A stretch of DNA of 9,161 nt from Planococcus sp. (in: firmicutes) (GTDB taxonomy: Bacteria; Bacillota; Bacilli; Bacillales_A; Planococcaceae), in contig JASKZU010000196.1 in NCBI GenBank assembly GCA_030147455.1, positions 1 through 9,161 of the forward strand, in the 5' to 3' direction. The notes under the pieces are model-generated. The model ran no database searches, had not been told where the DNA came from, and saw only the letters and a list, made by a program, of their open reading frames with translations. This document shows positions 1-7,033 of the stretch, piece by piece. Position numbers and translations under genes: made by a program. How positions within the stretch are numbered: the stretch's first letter is position 1; every line of letters starts with the position of its first letter.

Positions 1-464
1 AAGCGGCCATCTGTTTTTGCTTCGACAAAACCATTACCGAACGTAATGCTTGCACCCATCGCTTCAAACCCTTTTAAATGCTGATCGATCGGGCGCGATC
101 CAATCGCGCATCCGCCTGGCAATGCCACACGGGCAAATCCGTTGCGGGCAAGTACAGGTCCCATTACAAGAATAGATGCGCGCATTTTGCGAACGTATTC
201 AAACTGTGCTTCGCTTGACAGCGTTGAAGATGCATCGATATGCATTTCATTTTTTTCAGGGAAATACTGAATGTCTACGTTTAGGCTTTTCAGTACTTCT
301 TGAATTGTGTAAACATCTGCTAAATGTGGAACTTCCGAGATAAGGCTTTTGCCTTCGCTTGCAAGCAATGCTCCTGCCAATACCGGCAATACTGCATTTT
401 TTGCTCCTTCAACACGTACTTTTCCTTTTAGCTTTTTTCCGCCTTTAACAATAATATGATCCAA
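1..464 (-). CDS. murA: UDP-N-acetylglucosamine 1-carboxyvinyltransferase MurA, N-terminal 154 codons (runs off the window)
   Basis: MurA transfers enolpyruvate from PEP to UDP-GlcNAc, the first committed step of peptidoglycan synthesis in the cytoplasm. The visible part has the N-terminal signature VEGAKNAVLP (K22 and N23 are the family's substrate and catalytic residues) and the loop PGGCAIGSRPIDQH, whose Cys119 corresponds to the catalytic, fosfomycin-reactive Cys115 of E. coli. The rest of the protein (families are usually 415-435 residues) lies beyond base 1. I place the start at a TTG (464-462): a consensus GGAGGG (477-472) sits 7 nt before it, and the resulting MDHIIVKGGKKL matches the usual MurA N-terminus. 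An upstream in-frame ATG at 479 overlaps that Shine-Dalgarno sequence, adds five residues (MEGFA) and has only AAAGGA at 11 nt. Gene identity is very sure; the start is fairly sure. Confidence 0.96.
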   Translation of the reverse strand, partial: MDHIIVKGGKKLKGKVRVEGAKNAVLPVLAGALLASEGKSLISEVPHLADVYTIQEVLKSLNVDIQYFPEKNEMHIDASSTLSSEAQFEYVRKMRASILVMGPVLARNGFARVALPGGCAIGSRPIDQHLKGFEAMGASITFGNGFVEAKTDGR

Positions 465-775
465 TGCAAAGCCCTCCATGTGGTTAGTAATCCTTTATGT
501 ACAGCCAATCAGTTAGTTTTTACTGTTCATCTGTCATTTGTTGGTTGGTTATAGTTTAATTTTGAAAACCTTATCCATAATACCTTTTTTTTTAATAAGA
601 AACAAGCATTACCGGCTATTCTTATCAAAATATCAATATACATTAAGGTATTCGTACGCAATTCCTTGTTTCTGTCCGTAGCTGGAAAAAATATATTACA
701 AATTGATTACAATAGGTGCTTTCCCTACTTTGGTGCTAATAAACCTTAGAGTAGCAAAGATTTCCCGGGAAATAG
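465..775 (-). other. Gene-free region upstream of murA
   Basis: About 310 bases between the ywzB terminator and murA contain no credible reading frame on either strand. They hold a candidate murA promoter (577-605), the nested murA ribosome binding site (472-477) and a perfect 14-base palindrome, ATTTCCCGGGAAAT (760-773). The rest is AT-rich with no further structure that I can support. Confidence 0.6.
577..605 (-). promoter_or_regulatory. Candidate sigma-A promoter for murA
   Basis: Reading on the minus strand, TTGTTT (605-600) is followed after exactly 17 nt by TATTAT (582-577). The -10 matches 5 of 6 consensus bases and the -35 only 3 of 6; the spacer contains a nine-A run. It lies about 110 bases before the murA start and downstream of the ywzB terminator, where an independent murA promoter is expected. 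It is a sequence match only. Confidence 0.4.
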
Positions 776-835
776 TAAAACATTGCCGGTTTGCCATATA
801 AATGTCCTACATTGCCATGGCAAACCGGCAATGTT
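776..835 (-). terminator. Terminator-like 18-bp inverted repeat after ywzB
   Basis: Perfect 18-base arms at 818-835 and 779-796 (core TGGCAAACCGGCAATG and its complement) flank a 21-nt loop. The repeat begins inside the ywzB stop codon (836-834). On the minus strand the second arm runs into TTTTACTATTT, a modest U-tract. The loop holds a second copy of CATTGCC (810-816), which can pair with 827-833 and compete with the long stem. The most likely role is intrinsic termination between ywzB and murA. The large loop and short U-run make it less certain than the atpC terminator. Confidence 0.6.
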
Positions 836-1067
836 AGAACAAATAAGGCAATTGTCTAGACCAAGCTGAAATTTCCAAAAAGAAACTTGAAACGGTCGTA
901 CCAATTACGATACTTAAAAAGATATACAGAATTTGAGCTTGAAGCACATGGTGTTTACGAATCCACTTATCGAACATCACAGCCCGCAGCGCGTAAAACG
1001 ATACACCTGTAAAAAAGATATGGCTAATAATTGAAATTAATGCCTGTTGACCAATATACAGTTCCAC
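834..1067 (-). CDS. ywzB: DUF1146 (YwzB-like) small membrane protein
   Basis: This 77-residue protein has two predicted membrane segments, at about residues 8-30 and 45-65. Its pattern of a central basic stretch (FDKWIRKHH), then QAQILYIFLSIVIGTTVSSFF and a terminal ...W...LPYLF matches my recollection of the DUF1146/YwzB family, which in Bacillales sits between atpC and murA. Its function is unknown to me. The start is a GTG (1067-1065) with AAGGAG (1081-1076) at 8 nt spacing. It is separated from atpC by a strong terminator and so probably has its own promoter: TATACT on the minus strand at 1132-1127 is a possible -10, but no good -35 accompanies it. It ends within the next inverted repeat. 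Family assignment is from memory and gene order. Confidence 0.85.
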   Translation of the reverse strand: MELYIGQQALISIISHIFFTGVSFYALRAVMFDKWIRKHHVLQAQILYIFLSIVIGTTVSSFFLEISAWSRQLPYLF

Positions 1068-1218
1068 TTGCCTGTCTCCTTCTGCCTTCTCAAAAGAACT
1101 TGTTGAAACTTTACTTTCCTGCTGTAAGTATAGCTGATTTCTTCTGATTGTGGCTTAAAATATTGTGAGTTTTTCATGAGTTTTCCATAAGTTTTTTCGA
1201 AATACGAGCAGCCCTTAT

Positions 1219-1261
1219 AAAAAGAAAAACGGGCGAAAGCAATTTGCTTCGCCCGTTTTTT
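1219..1261 (-). terminator. Rho-independent terminator of the atp operon (bidirectional form)
   Basis: Two bases after the atpC stop, a GC-rich hairpin forms between 1230-1241 and 1245-1255 (CGGGCGAA...TTCGCCCG, one bulged A). On the minus strand it is followed by TTTTTCTTTTT (1229-1219). The plus strand also has a T-run (1256-1261), so the structure could stop transcription both ways, although no plus-strand gene is visible. It is the clear end of the ATP synthase transcription unit. Confidence 0.93.
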
Positions 1262-1262
1262 A

Positions 1263-1667
1263 TTAAATGTTACCCTCATACACGTTGATACGATTCATCG
1301 CACGTTTCAGCGCCAATTCTGCACGCTTAAAGTCGATGTCATCTTTTCTTGCCTGAAGAAGTGCTTCAGCACGTTTGGCAGATTCCTGCGCACGTGCCAA
1401 ATCGATCTCAGTTGCACGTTCTGCTGACTGAGCAAGAATCGTCACTTTTTCAGGGCGGATTTCAAGGAATCCACCGCTTACAGCAACCAATTCCGTCGAG
1501 TTTTCTTTCTTTAACCGGACTGCGCCGATGCCAAGAGGAGCTACTGTCGGAATGTGGCCGGGCAAAACACCCATTTCACCGGTTGCTGTAACTGCAATCA
1601 CCATAGAAACTTCTGAATCGTATACTGGGCCGTCGGGAGTGACAATATTGACTGTAATGGTCTTCAT
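1263..1667 (-). CDS. atpC: ATP synthase F1 epsilon subunit
   Basis: The 134-residue epsilon subunit is part of the F1 central stalk and couples gamma to the c-ring; its C-terminal helices can inhibit ATP hydrolysis. Residues 1-84 form the beta-sandwich domain with the conserved GEMGVLPGHIP (30-40) and the VSGGFLEI strand (63-70). Residues 88-134 form the helical hairpin with IDLARA (88-93) and RAELALKRAMNRI (115-127). Glu83, Asp89, Arg92, Arg99, Arg122 and Arg126 fall at the positions I recall as contacting ATP in thermophilic Bacillus PS3 epsilon, so an ATP-sensing epsilon is plausible. ATG start with AGGAGGG (1680-1674), six bases away. It follows atpD by 24 bases and is the last gene before the operon terminator. 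Confidence 0.98.
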   Translation of the reverse strand: MKTITVNIVTPDGPVYDSEVSMVIAVTATGEMGVLPGHIPTVAPLGIGAVRLKKENSTELVAVSGGFLEIRPEKVTILAQSAERATEIDLARAQESAKRAEALLQARKDDIDFKRAELALKRAMNRINVYEGNI

Positions 1668-1691
1668 TTTTTTCCCTCCTGGTCCCTTGTT

Positions 1692-3107
1692 TTAGACTTC
1701 TACGCCCATGCTTTTCGCTTTTTCGATAACTTCTTCGATGCGTCCGACGAGACGGAAAGCATCTTCCGGAAGATGATCGTATTTGCCTGCAAGGATTTCC
1801 TGGAAGCCTTTGATCGTTTCCTGAACCGGTACATACGAGCCTTTTTGGCCAGTGAACTGTTCAGCAACGTGGAAGTTTTGAGACAAGAAGTTTTGGACGC
1901 GACGAGCGCGGTTAACGGTCAATTTGTCCTCATCGCTCAATTCATCCATACCAAGGATTGCAATGATATCCTGAAGCTCTCTATAGCGCTGCAACGTTTC
2001 CTGGACTTGACGGGATACACCGTAGTGTACATCGCCAACGATTTCAGGAGACAAAGCACGGGATGTAGAAGCAAGCGGATCTACTGCTGGGTAGATACCC
2101 ATTTCAGAAAGTTTACGCTCAAGGTTTGTTGTTGCATCCAAGTGGGCAAATGTTGTTGCTGGAGCTGGATCCGTGTAGTCATCGGCTGGAACATAGATAG
2201 CTTGGATGGACGTTACAGAACCTGCACTTGTTGTTGTGATACGCTCTTGCAATTGACCCATTTCCGTTGCAAGCGTCGGCTGGTAACCAACCGCTGATGG
2301 CATACGTCCAAGAAGGGCGGATACTTCAGAACCTGCTTGAGTAAAGCGGAAAATGTTGTCGATGAACAATAGTACGTCTGCACCCTGCTCATCACGGAAG
2401 TATTCTGCCATTGTCAAGCCAGTCAAAGCAACACGCATACGTGCGCCAGGCGGCTCGTTCATTTGGCCGAAGACCATTGAAGTTTTCTTGATAACGCCGG
2501 AATCGCTCATCTCGTGGAACAAGTCGTTTCCTTCGCGTGTACGCTCACCAACACCAGCGAATACAGAAAGTCCACCGTGTTCTTGTGCGATGTTGTTGAT
2601 CAATTCCTGGATCAAAACGGTTTTCCCTACGCCGGCACCACCGAAGAGGCCGATTTTACCACCTTTAATATAAGGGGCTAGCAAGTCAACAACTTTAATA
2701 CCAGTTTCAAGGATTTCAACTTCTGTGGAAAGATGCTCAAATGTAGGAGCTGAACGGTGAATCGGGTCGCGGCGTTCAGTAGCCGGGATTTCCTCACCAA
2801 GGTCGATTACTTCGCCCAATACGTTAAATACTCGGCCAAGTGTCGCTTCTCCGACAGGAACAGAAATTGCTCTGCCCAAATCGGTTACTGCTGAACCGCG
2901 CTGCAATCCATCAGTGGATTCCATTGCGATGGTACGAACTGTGTCGTCACCGAGGTGCAAAGCTACTTCAAGAGTCAAAGTAGTTTGAGCTTGGCCGGGA
3001 CGATCAATGTTTACAGTTAGGGCGTTGTAGATCGCTGGAAGTTGTCCATTGGAAAACTTAACGTCTACAACCGGACCCATAACCTGAAGAACGTGTCCTG
3101 TGTTCAT
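1692..3107 (-). CDS. atpD: ATP synthase F1 beta subunit (catalytic)
   Basis: The 471-residue beta subunit carries the catalytic sites of the alpha3beta3 hexamer. Visible motifs in order: N-terminal barrel (about 1-80), Walker A GGAGVGKT (156-163), GERTREGND (187-195, with Glu188 the expected general base), Walker B VLLFID (245-250), and DELSDED (388-394), the Bacillus form of the DELSEED lever that contacts gamma and epsilon. Length is typical and the frame is intact. ATG start with AGGAGGG (3120-3114) at 6 nt. It lies 328 bases from atpG, an unusually long gap for this operon, filled with structured repeats, and 24 bases before atpC. Because three beta are needed per gamma, independent tuning of atpD translation or message stability is plausible, but this is inference. 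Confidence 0.99.
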   Translation of the reverse strand: MNTGHVLQVMGPVVDVKFSNGQLPAIYNALTVNIDRPGQAQTTLTLEVALHLGDDTVRTIAMESTDGLQRGSAVTDLGRAISVPVGEATLGRVFNVLGEVIDLGEEIPATERRDPIHRSAPTFEHLSTEVEILETGIKVVDLLAPYIKGGKIGLFGGAGVGKTVLIQELINNIAQEHGGLSVFAGVGERTREGNDLFHEMSDSGVIKKTSMVFGQMNEPPGARMRVALTGLTMAEYFRDEQGADVLLFIDNIFRFTQAGSEVSALLGRMPSAVGYQPTLATEMGQLQERITTTSAGSVTSIQAIYVPADDYTDPAPATTFAHLDATTNLERKLSEMGIYPAVDPLASTSRALSPEIVGDVHYGVSRQVQETLQRYRELQDIIAILGMDELSDEDKLTVNRARRVQNFLSQNFHVAEQFTGQKGSYVPVQETIKGFQEILAGKYDHLPEDAFRLVGRIEEVIEKAKSMGVEV

Positions 3108-3153
3108 GCTGTTCCCTCCTGTCTTACTTTTATTGAACCTATTTAAAAGCTTG

Positions 3154-3172
3154 AGCGGCTTTATCGGCCGCT
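3154..3172 (-). other. Short GC-rich hairpin ahead of atpD
   Basis: AGCGGC (3154-3159) and GCCGCT (3167-3172) form a 6-bp stem with a 7-nt loop, between the repeat block and the atpD ribosome binding site. No U-run follows on the minus strand, so it is not a terminator. It may shape the atpD leader, but nothing more can be said. Confidence 0.4.
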
Positions 3173-3178
3173 GTCACT

Positions 3179-3314
3179 TTCGCTTTTCTTTGTGTCTAGT
3201 CTCCGACGGCCAGGCCCTCGAGGTCACAAGCCATTTTGCTTGTGCGGCATAGAGCGCCGCTTCAGCAAACCGTCTTGTGCTTGTCGGGCCTAAACGGCCG
3301 TCTTCGCTTTTCTT
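3179..3314 (-). repeat. Structured tandem repeat, unit A (atpD-proximal)
   Basis: This unit is bordered on both sides by CGCTTTTCTT (3181-3190 and 3305-3314) and contains GTGTCTAG just inside. It folds into a long interrupted hairpin: 3205-3211 with 3296-3302, 3212-3217 with 3286-3291, 3225-3230 with 3274-3279, 3235-3240 with 3264-3269 and 3244-3248 with 3256-3260, closing on a 7-nt loop (3249-3255). An AAAC bulge (3292-3295) separates the first two stems. The direct neighbour, unit B, has the same fold with different stem sequences. It resembles the 100-150 base palindromic intergenic repeats scattered through Bacillales genomes, a comparison made from memory. No protein is encoded. Confidence 0.85.
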
Positions 3315-3437
3315 TGTGTCTAGTCTCCGGAAGCCAGATTCTCGGGTCATAAGCCAACTTCCCTGTGCGGCAGAAAGCGCCGCTTCGGGAATTCGTCTTA
3401 TGCCTGTCGAATCTGAACGGCTTCCTTCGCTTTTCTT
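3303..3437 (-). repeat. Structured tandem repeat, unit B (atpG-proximal)
   Basis: This is the second copy, offset from unit A by about 124 bases and sharing the TTCGCTTTTCTT border (3303-3314; the far border is 3426-3437). Its stems pair 3329-3335 with 3419-3425, 3336-3341 with 3409-3414, 3348-3353 with 3397-3402, 3359-3363 with 3387-3391 and 3367-3371 with 3379-3383. The bulge (GAAC, 3415-3418) and 7-nt loop (3372-3378) sit where unit A has them. Relative to A, nine base pairs are replaced by other Watson-Crick pairs. The outer border overlaps the atpG stop codon (3438-3436), so the unit abuts the gene without altering its AALE terminus. Confidence 0.85.
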
Positions 3438-4293
3438 ACTCTAATGCCGCAGCTCCACCGACGATTTCAGTGATTTCCTGAGTGATCGCAGCTTGACGTG
3501 CACGGTTGTAGACAAGCGTCAGATCGCCAATCAATTCTGATGCGTTGTCGGTTGCGCTCTTCATTGCTGTCATAGAAGCAGCATGCTCACTTGCTTTGCC
3601 GTCCAATAGGGCACCGAAAATCAAGCTTTCTGCGTATTGTGGAAGAAGAACTTCCAGAATCGCTTCTGCTGATGGATCAAACTCATAGGAAGCAGTCGAT
3701 CCTGTTGGCTGGATGTCAGTCAACGGCAGCACTTTCTTTTCCGTAACCTCTTGGGAAATGGCAGAAACATAATGGTTATAGTACATATACACTTCGTCAT
3801 ACGTACCATCTGCGAACATACCAACAGCTTTGCGCGTTATTTCCTTGATATCCGCAAACGCCGGGTGATCAGGAAGCCCGATAGAACTCTCGATGATGTT
3901 GAAGTCTTTCTTCGCAAAGAAGTCACGGCCTTTTCGTCCGACGCTTAGGATAACAAACTCGTCCTTCGACGCATGGCGTTCGTTGATTTTGCTCATGACA
4001 GTACGCAAAATGTTACTGTTATAGCCGCCAACGAGGCCGCGGTCAGAAGTAATAACCAAATATGCCGTTTTCTTGACGGGACGCGCCACCATCATCGGGT
4101 TCGTCACATCACTTGATCCTGCTGCGATGGAAGCGACGACATCCTGGATCTTTTCCATATATGGAACGAAGGATTTCGCACTCATTTCCGCTTTGTTTAA
4201 CTTGGAAGCAGAAACCATCTGCATCGCTTTGGTGATCTGGCTTGTTTTTTTGGTCGACGTAATTCGTGTTTTTATATCGCGTAAAGATGCCAC
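3436..4293 (-). CDS. atpG: ATP synthase F1 gamma subunit
   Basis: The 285-residue gamma subunit is the rotor shaft of F1. The N-terminal helix starts ASLRDIKTRITSTKKT and contains ITKAMQMVSASK (20-31). The central Rossmann-like domain shows ITSDRGLVGGYN (81-92), and the C-terminal helix has SEHAASMTAMKSATDNA (235-251) and ends RQAAITQEITEIVGGAAALE, all family hallmarks. Length is normal. The start is a GTG (4293-4291) with an imperfect AAGGTGGTG (4310-4302) at 8 nt, weaker than the sites of atpA's neighbours atpD and atpC and consistent with one gamma per three alpha/beta. It follows atpA by 48 bases. The stop codon coincides with the border of the downstream repeat block. Confidence 0.98.
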   Translation of the reverse strand: MASLRDIKTRITSTKKTSQITKAMQMVSASKLNKAEMSAKSFVPYMEKIQDVVASIAAGSSDVTNPMMVARPVKKTAYLVITSDRGLVGGYNSNILRTVMSKINERHASKDEFVILSVGRKGRDFFAKKDFNIIESSIGLPDHPAFADIKEITRKAVGMFADGTYDEVYMYYNHYVSAISQEVTEKKVLPLTDIQPTGSTASYEFDPSAEAILEVLLPQYAESLIFGALLDGKASEHAASMTAMKSATDNASELIGDLTLVYNRARQAAITQEITEIVGGAAALE

Positions 4294-4341
4294 TGGTATT
4301 TCACCACCTTGTTATTTTTTCTTGCAATCCTTTGAGGAACC

Positions 4342-5850
4342 TTATTCTGATTTAGCAAATGTGTGCTTGAATTCGTTGATTGCCGCACCAAATTCTTCGT
4401 CAGATGGCAAGCCCTGAGTTGTGCGGATTGTTTCCAAAACAGTTGAGTGGTTAGTATCCAGCCAGCTAGTCAATTCCGCTTCGAAACGTGTGATGTCTTG
4501 TACAGGGATATCGTCGAGGAAACCACGAGTCAATGCGTAGAAGATCACAACTTGTTTTTCAACTTTGATTGGGTTGTTCAAGTCCTGCTTGAGTACTTCA
4601 ACTGTACGTTTTCCGCGCTCAAGTTTCGCAGCTGTCGCTGGATCGAGGTCAGAACCGAACTGGGAGAAGGACTCTAGTTCACGGTAAGCTGCCAAGTCAA
4701 GACGCAGTGTACCTGCTACTTTCTTCATCGCTTTGATTTGTGCTGAACCACCTACACGGGATACAGACAAACCTGCGTTGATCGCTGGGCGAACACCGGA
4801 GAAGAACAAATCCGACTGAAGGAAGATTTGGCCATCCGTAATCGAAATTACGTTGGTTGGGATATAGGCAGAGATATCGCCTGCTTGCGTTTCAACGAAC
4901 GGCAACGCAGTGATGGATCCTGCACCAAGTGTTTCGTTCAGCTTCGCTGCACGCTCAAGAAGGCGCGAGTGAAGGTAGAAAACGTCACCTGGGTAAGCTT
5001 CACGGCCTGGAGGACGACGAAGCAAGAGTGAAAGTTCACGGTAAGCAGATGCTTGTTTTGTCAAATCATCATAGACGATCAAGACGTGCTTGCCATCGAA
5101 CATGAAGTCTTCAGCCATTGTGATGCCGGCATAAGGTGCCAAGTAAAGAAGCGGTGCTGGCTGTGAAGCAGAAGCAGTAACAACGATTGTGTAATCAAGT
5201 GCGCCGTTTTTGCGGAACGTCTCAACTACGTTACGGACAGTCGACTCTTTTTGGCCGATTGCCACGTAGATGCAAATCATATCTTGGTCAGCTTGGTTCA
5301 AGATTGTATCGATTGCTACAGACGTTTTACCTGTCTGGCGGTCACCGATAATCAATTCACGCTGTCCACGGCCGATCGGTACAAGTGCATCGATCGCTTT
5401 GATTCCAGTTTGAAGCGGCTCATGAACGGATTTACGTGCCATAACGCCTTGAGCTGGGCTTTCGATTGGACGGGATTTAGTCGTGTTGATCGGTCCAAGA
5501 CCATCAACAGGCTGTCCCAGTGGATTTACTACGCGTCCGATAAGTTCTTCTCCTACCGGTACTTCCATAATACGGCCAGTTCGACGTACTTCATCGCCTT
5601 CTTTGATGTCTGAGAATGGCCCAAGGATGATGATACCAACGTTGTTGGCTTCCAAGTTTTGTGCCATGCCCAATACTCCAGTAGAGAACTCTACAAGTTC
5701 TCCAGCCATGATGTTGTCGAGGCCATGAGCGCGAGCGATACCGTCACCAATCGTGATGACTGTACCAACTTCGTCAACTTTCATCTCTGATTGATAGTTT
5801 TCAATCTGTTGCTTAATCAGATTGCTGATTTCTTCAGCTTTGATGCTCAT
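4342..5850 (-). CDS. atpA: ATP synthase F1 alpha subunit
   Basis: The 502-residue alpha subunit is the regulatory nucleotide-binding partner of beta. It starts MSIKAEEISNLIKQQIENY, the region that binds delta. Walker A GDRQTGKT is at 169-176, the Walker B-like VLIVYDD at 256-262 and SVSRVGG at 362-368, where Arg365 is the expected arginine finger reaching the beta catalytic site. I choose the ATG at 5850 because GAGGG (5863-5859) lies 8 nt upstream and the product then has the standard Bacillus length. An in-frame GTG at 5859 would add only MTY and overlaps that ribosome binding site. It lies 28 bases after atpH. Confidence 0.98.
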   Translation of the reverse strand: MSIKAEEISNLIKQQIENYQSEMKVDEVGTVITIGDGIARAHGLDNIMAGELVEFSTGVLGMAQNLEANNVGIIILGPFSDIKEGDEVRRTGRIMEVPVGEELIGRVVNPLGQPVDGLGPINTTKSRPIESPAQGVMARKSVHEPLQTGIKAIDALVPIGRGQRELIIGDRQTGKTSVAIDTILNQADQDMICIYVAIGQKESTVRNVVETFRKNGALDYTIVVTASASQPAPLLYLAPYAGITMAEDFMFDGKHVLIVYDDLTKQASAYRELSLLLRRPPGREAYPGDVFYLHSRLLERAAKLNETLGAGSITALPFVETQAGDISAYIPTNVISITDGQIFLQSDLFFSGVRPAINAGLSVSRVGGSAQIKAMKKVAGTLRLDLAAYRELESFSQFGSDLDPATAAKLERGKRTVEVLKQDLNNPIKVEKQVVIFYALTRGFLDDIPVQDITRFEAELTSWLDTNHSTVLETIRTTQGLPSDEEFGAAINEFKHTFAKSE

Positions 5851-5878
5851 GTATGTCACCCTCTCATAATTTCATAGA

Positions 5879-6409
5879 TTAGCCGATCAATTGACGCTGC
5901 AAGCGTGCAAGCTTCGTGCTGACGCTGCTGTCAAAGATGCGGTTGCCGATTTGAAGGCGCAAGCCCCCGATAAGTGATGGGTCGATTACGTTTTCAATTC
6001 GTAAAGAATTCTTGCCGATGCTTTTCGCGAACGCAGTGGAAAGCGATGCCGCCTCTTCTTCTGTCAACGGACGAGTCGAATAGACGATGGCATCTTCAAT
6101 TCCCTGCTGTTGGTTGGAAAGCTTGATATATTCCTGTGCCAATTGGCTGACTTCGTTCATCCGTCTGCGCTCTGCCATTAGCTGAAGTGTATTCAATAGG
6201 TAAGGATTTGCTCCTTGGAATACTTCATTGATCAGGTTTACGCGTTTTTCAGATGATAGCTTTGGAGAAACAATCAGTTGATAAAGTTCGGGCGTCATCT
6301 CGAAGACTTTGCGGACTTCGCGAAGATCTTCGCCGACTTCCAAGCTTGCGTTGTGCTCGGTTGCTACTTGGAACAATGCCGATGCGTAGCGCTCAGCGAC
6401 TTGACTCAT
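5879..6409 (-). CDS. atpH: ATP synthase F1 delta subunit
   Basis: The 176-residue delta subunit joins the top of F1 to the b-subunit stator. The N-terminal helical domain begins VAERYASALFQVA (4-16). The C-terminal part has the conserved pattern IDPSLIGGLRLQIGNRIFDSSV (from 142), followed by a heptad-like TKLARLQRQLIG end, as in family members. The start ATG (6409-6407) overlaps the atpF stop in ATGA, implying translational coupling. Its own ribosome binding site (AGGCGAAGTG just upstream) is weak, which fits reinitiation. The product is present as one copy per enzyme. Confidence 0.97.
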   Translation of the reverse strand: MSQVAERYASALFQVATEHNASLEVGEDLREVRKVFEMTPELYQLIVSPKLSSEKRVNLINEVFQGANPYLLNTLQLMAERRRMNEVSQLAQEYIKLSNQQQGIEDAIVYSTRPLTEEEAASLSTAFAKSIGKNSLRIENVIDPSLIGGLRLQIGNRIFDSSVSTKLARLQRQLIG

Positions 6410-6927
6410 TGCACTTCGCCTGCCTTCGCAATCGTTTCGTTAATCAACTGACGGTTGTCTTCCTCAGAAATTTCTTTATCCAATACTCGAGTAGCTGCAA
6501 GAAGTGACAATGCCACGACTTCTTCGCGTACTGCTGCAATTGCTTTTTCGCGCTCATTGGCGATTTCCGCTACAGCCGATTCTTTCATGCGAGCTGATTC
6601 AGCACGAGCTGTTGTGATAATTTCCTCACGAGAAACTTCGCCTTGTTTCTTGGCATTTTCAACGATTTCCTGTGCTTGTGTACGGGCATCTTTTAACATA
6701 ACGCGCTGCTCATCAAGCATTTGCTGTGATTCTTGACGGCTTTTTTCAGCAGTCTCGATTTCACTGGCAATCAGGTCTTCACGCTGCTGCATAACGCCCA
6801 TCAATGGGCCCCAGGCAAATTTCTTTAGTAGCAACATAAGAAGGATGAAGATTGACAATGTTGCAAAGATGTCTCCAATATTCAAATGCTCCCCGGATGC
6901 ACCGAGTACGAGGTAATCAAAAAACAC
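6406..6927 (-). CDS. atpF: ATP synthase Fo b subunit
   Basis: The 173-residue b subunit forms the peripheral stalk as a dimer. A single membrane helix lies at about residues 17-34 (IGDIFATLSIFILLMLLL), followed by KKFAWGPLMGVMQQRED. A long, highly charged, Ala/Glu/Lys-rich coiled-coil helix then runs from about residue 45 to 150. The start is a GTG (6927-6925) preceded by GAAGGGAGTG, with GGGAG (6942-6938) 10 nt away. It overlaps atpH by four bases. It is separated from atpE by 174 bases that hold a stable hairpin and a TATAAT motif. Confidence 0.97.
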   Translation of the reverse strand: MFFDYLVLGASGEHLNIGDIFATLSIFILLMLLLKKFAWGPLMGVMQQREDLIASEIETAEKSRQESQQMLDEQRVMLKDARTQAQEIVENAKKQGEVSREEIITTARAESARMKESAVAEIANEREKAIAAVREEVVALSLLAATRVLDKEISEEDNRQLINETIAKAGEVQ

Positions 6928-7033
6928 GATTGTTTCACTCCCTTCAAGAGCCTAAATGAACTTTTTCTTGCTATGGATGATCTATTTCTTAAAATCAAAT
7001 TAGATGTGCTGTCGATTCCAAAATGCATCTTAC

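Noticed and set aside
1037..1279. 80-codon minus-strand frame between atpC and ywzB
   Set aside because: It runs through the atpC terminator and overlaps the start of ywzB in another frame; it has no ribosome binding site and resembles no family I know.
1773..2297. 174-codon plus-strand frame inside atpD
   Set aside because: It is an antisense shadow of the highly conserved beta subunit, with no independent signals; the other plus-strand frames within atp genes were rejected for the same reason.
3179..3437. CRISPR array or transposon gene as an explanation for the tandem repeat
   Set aside because: The units are about 124 bases, only two, imperfect and self-complementary throughout, with no short repeat-spacer pattern and no encoded protein.
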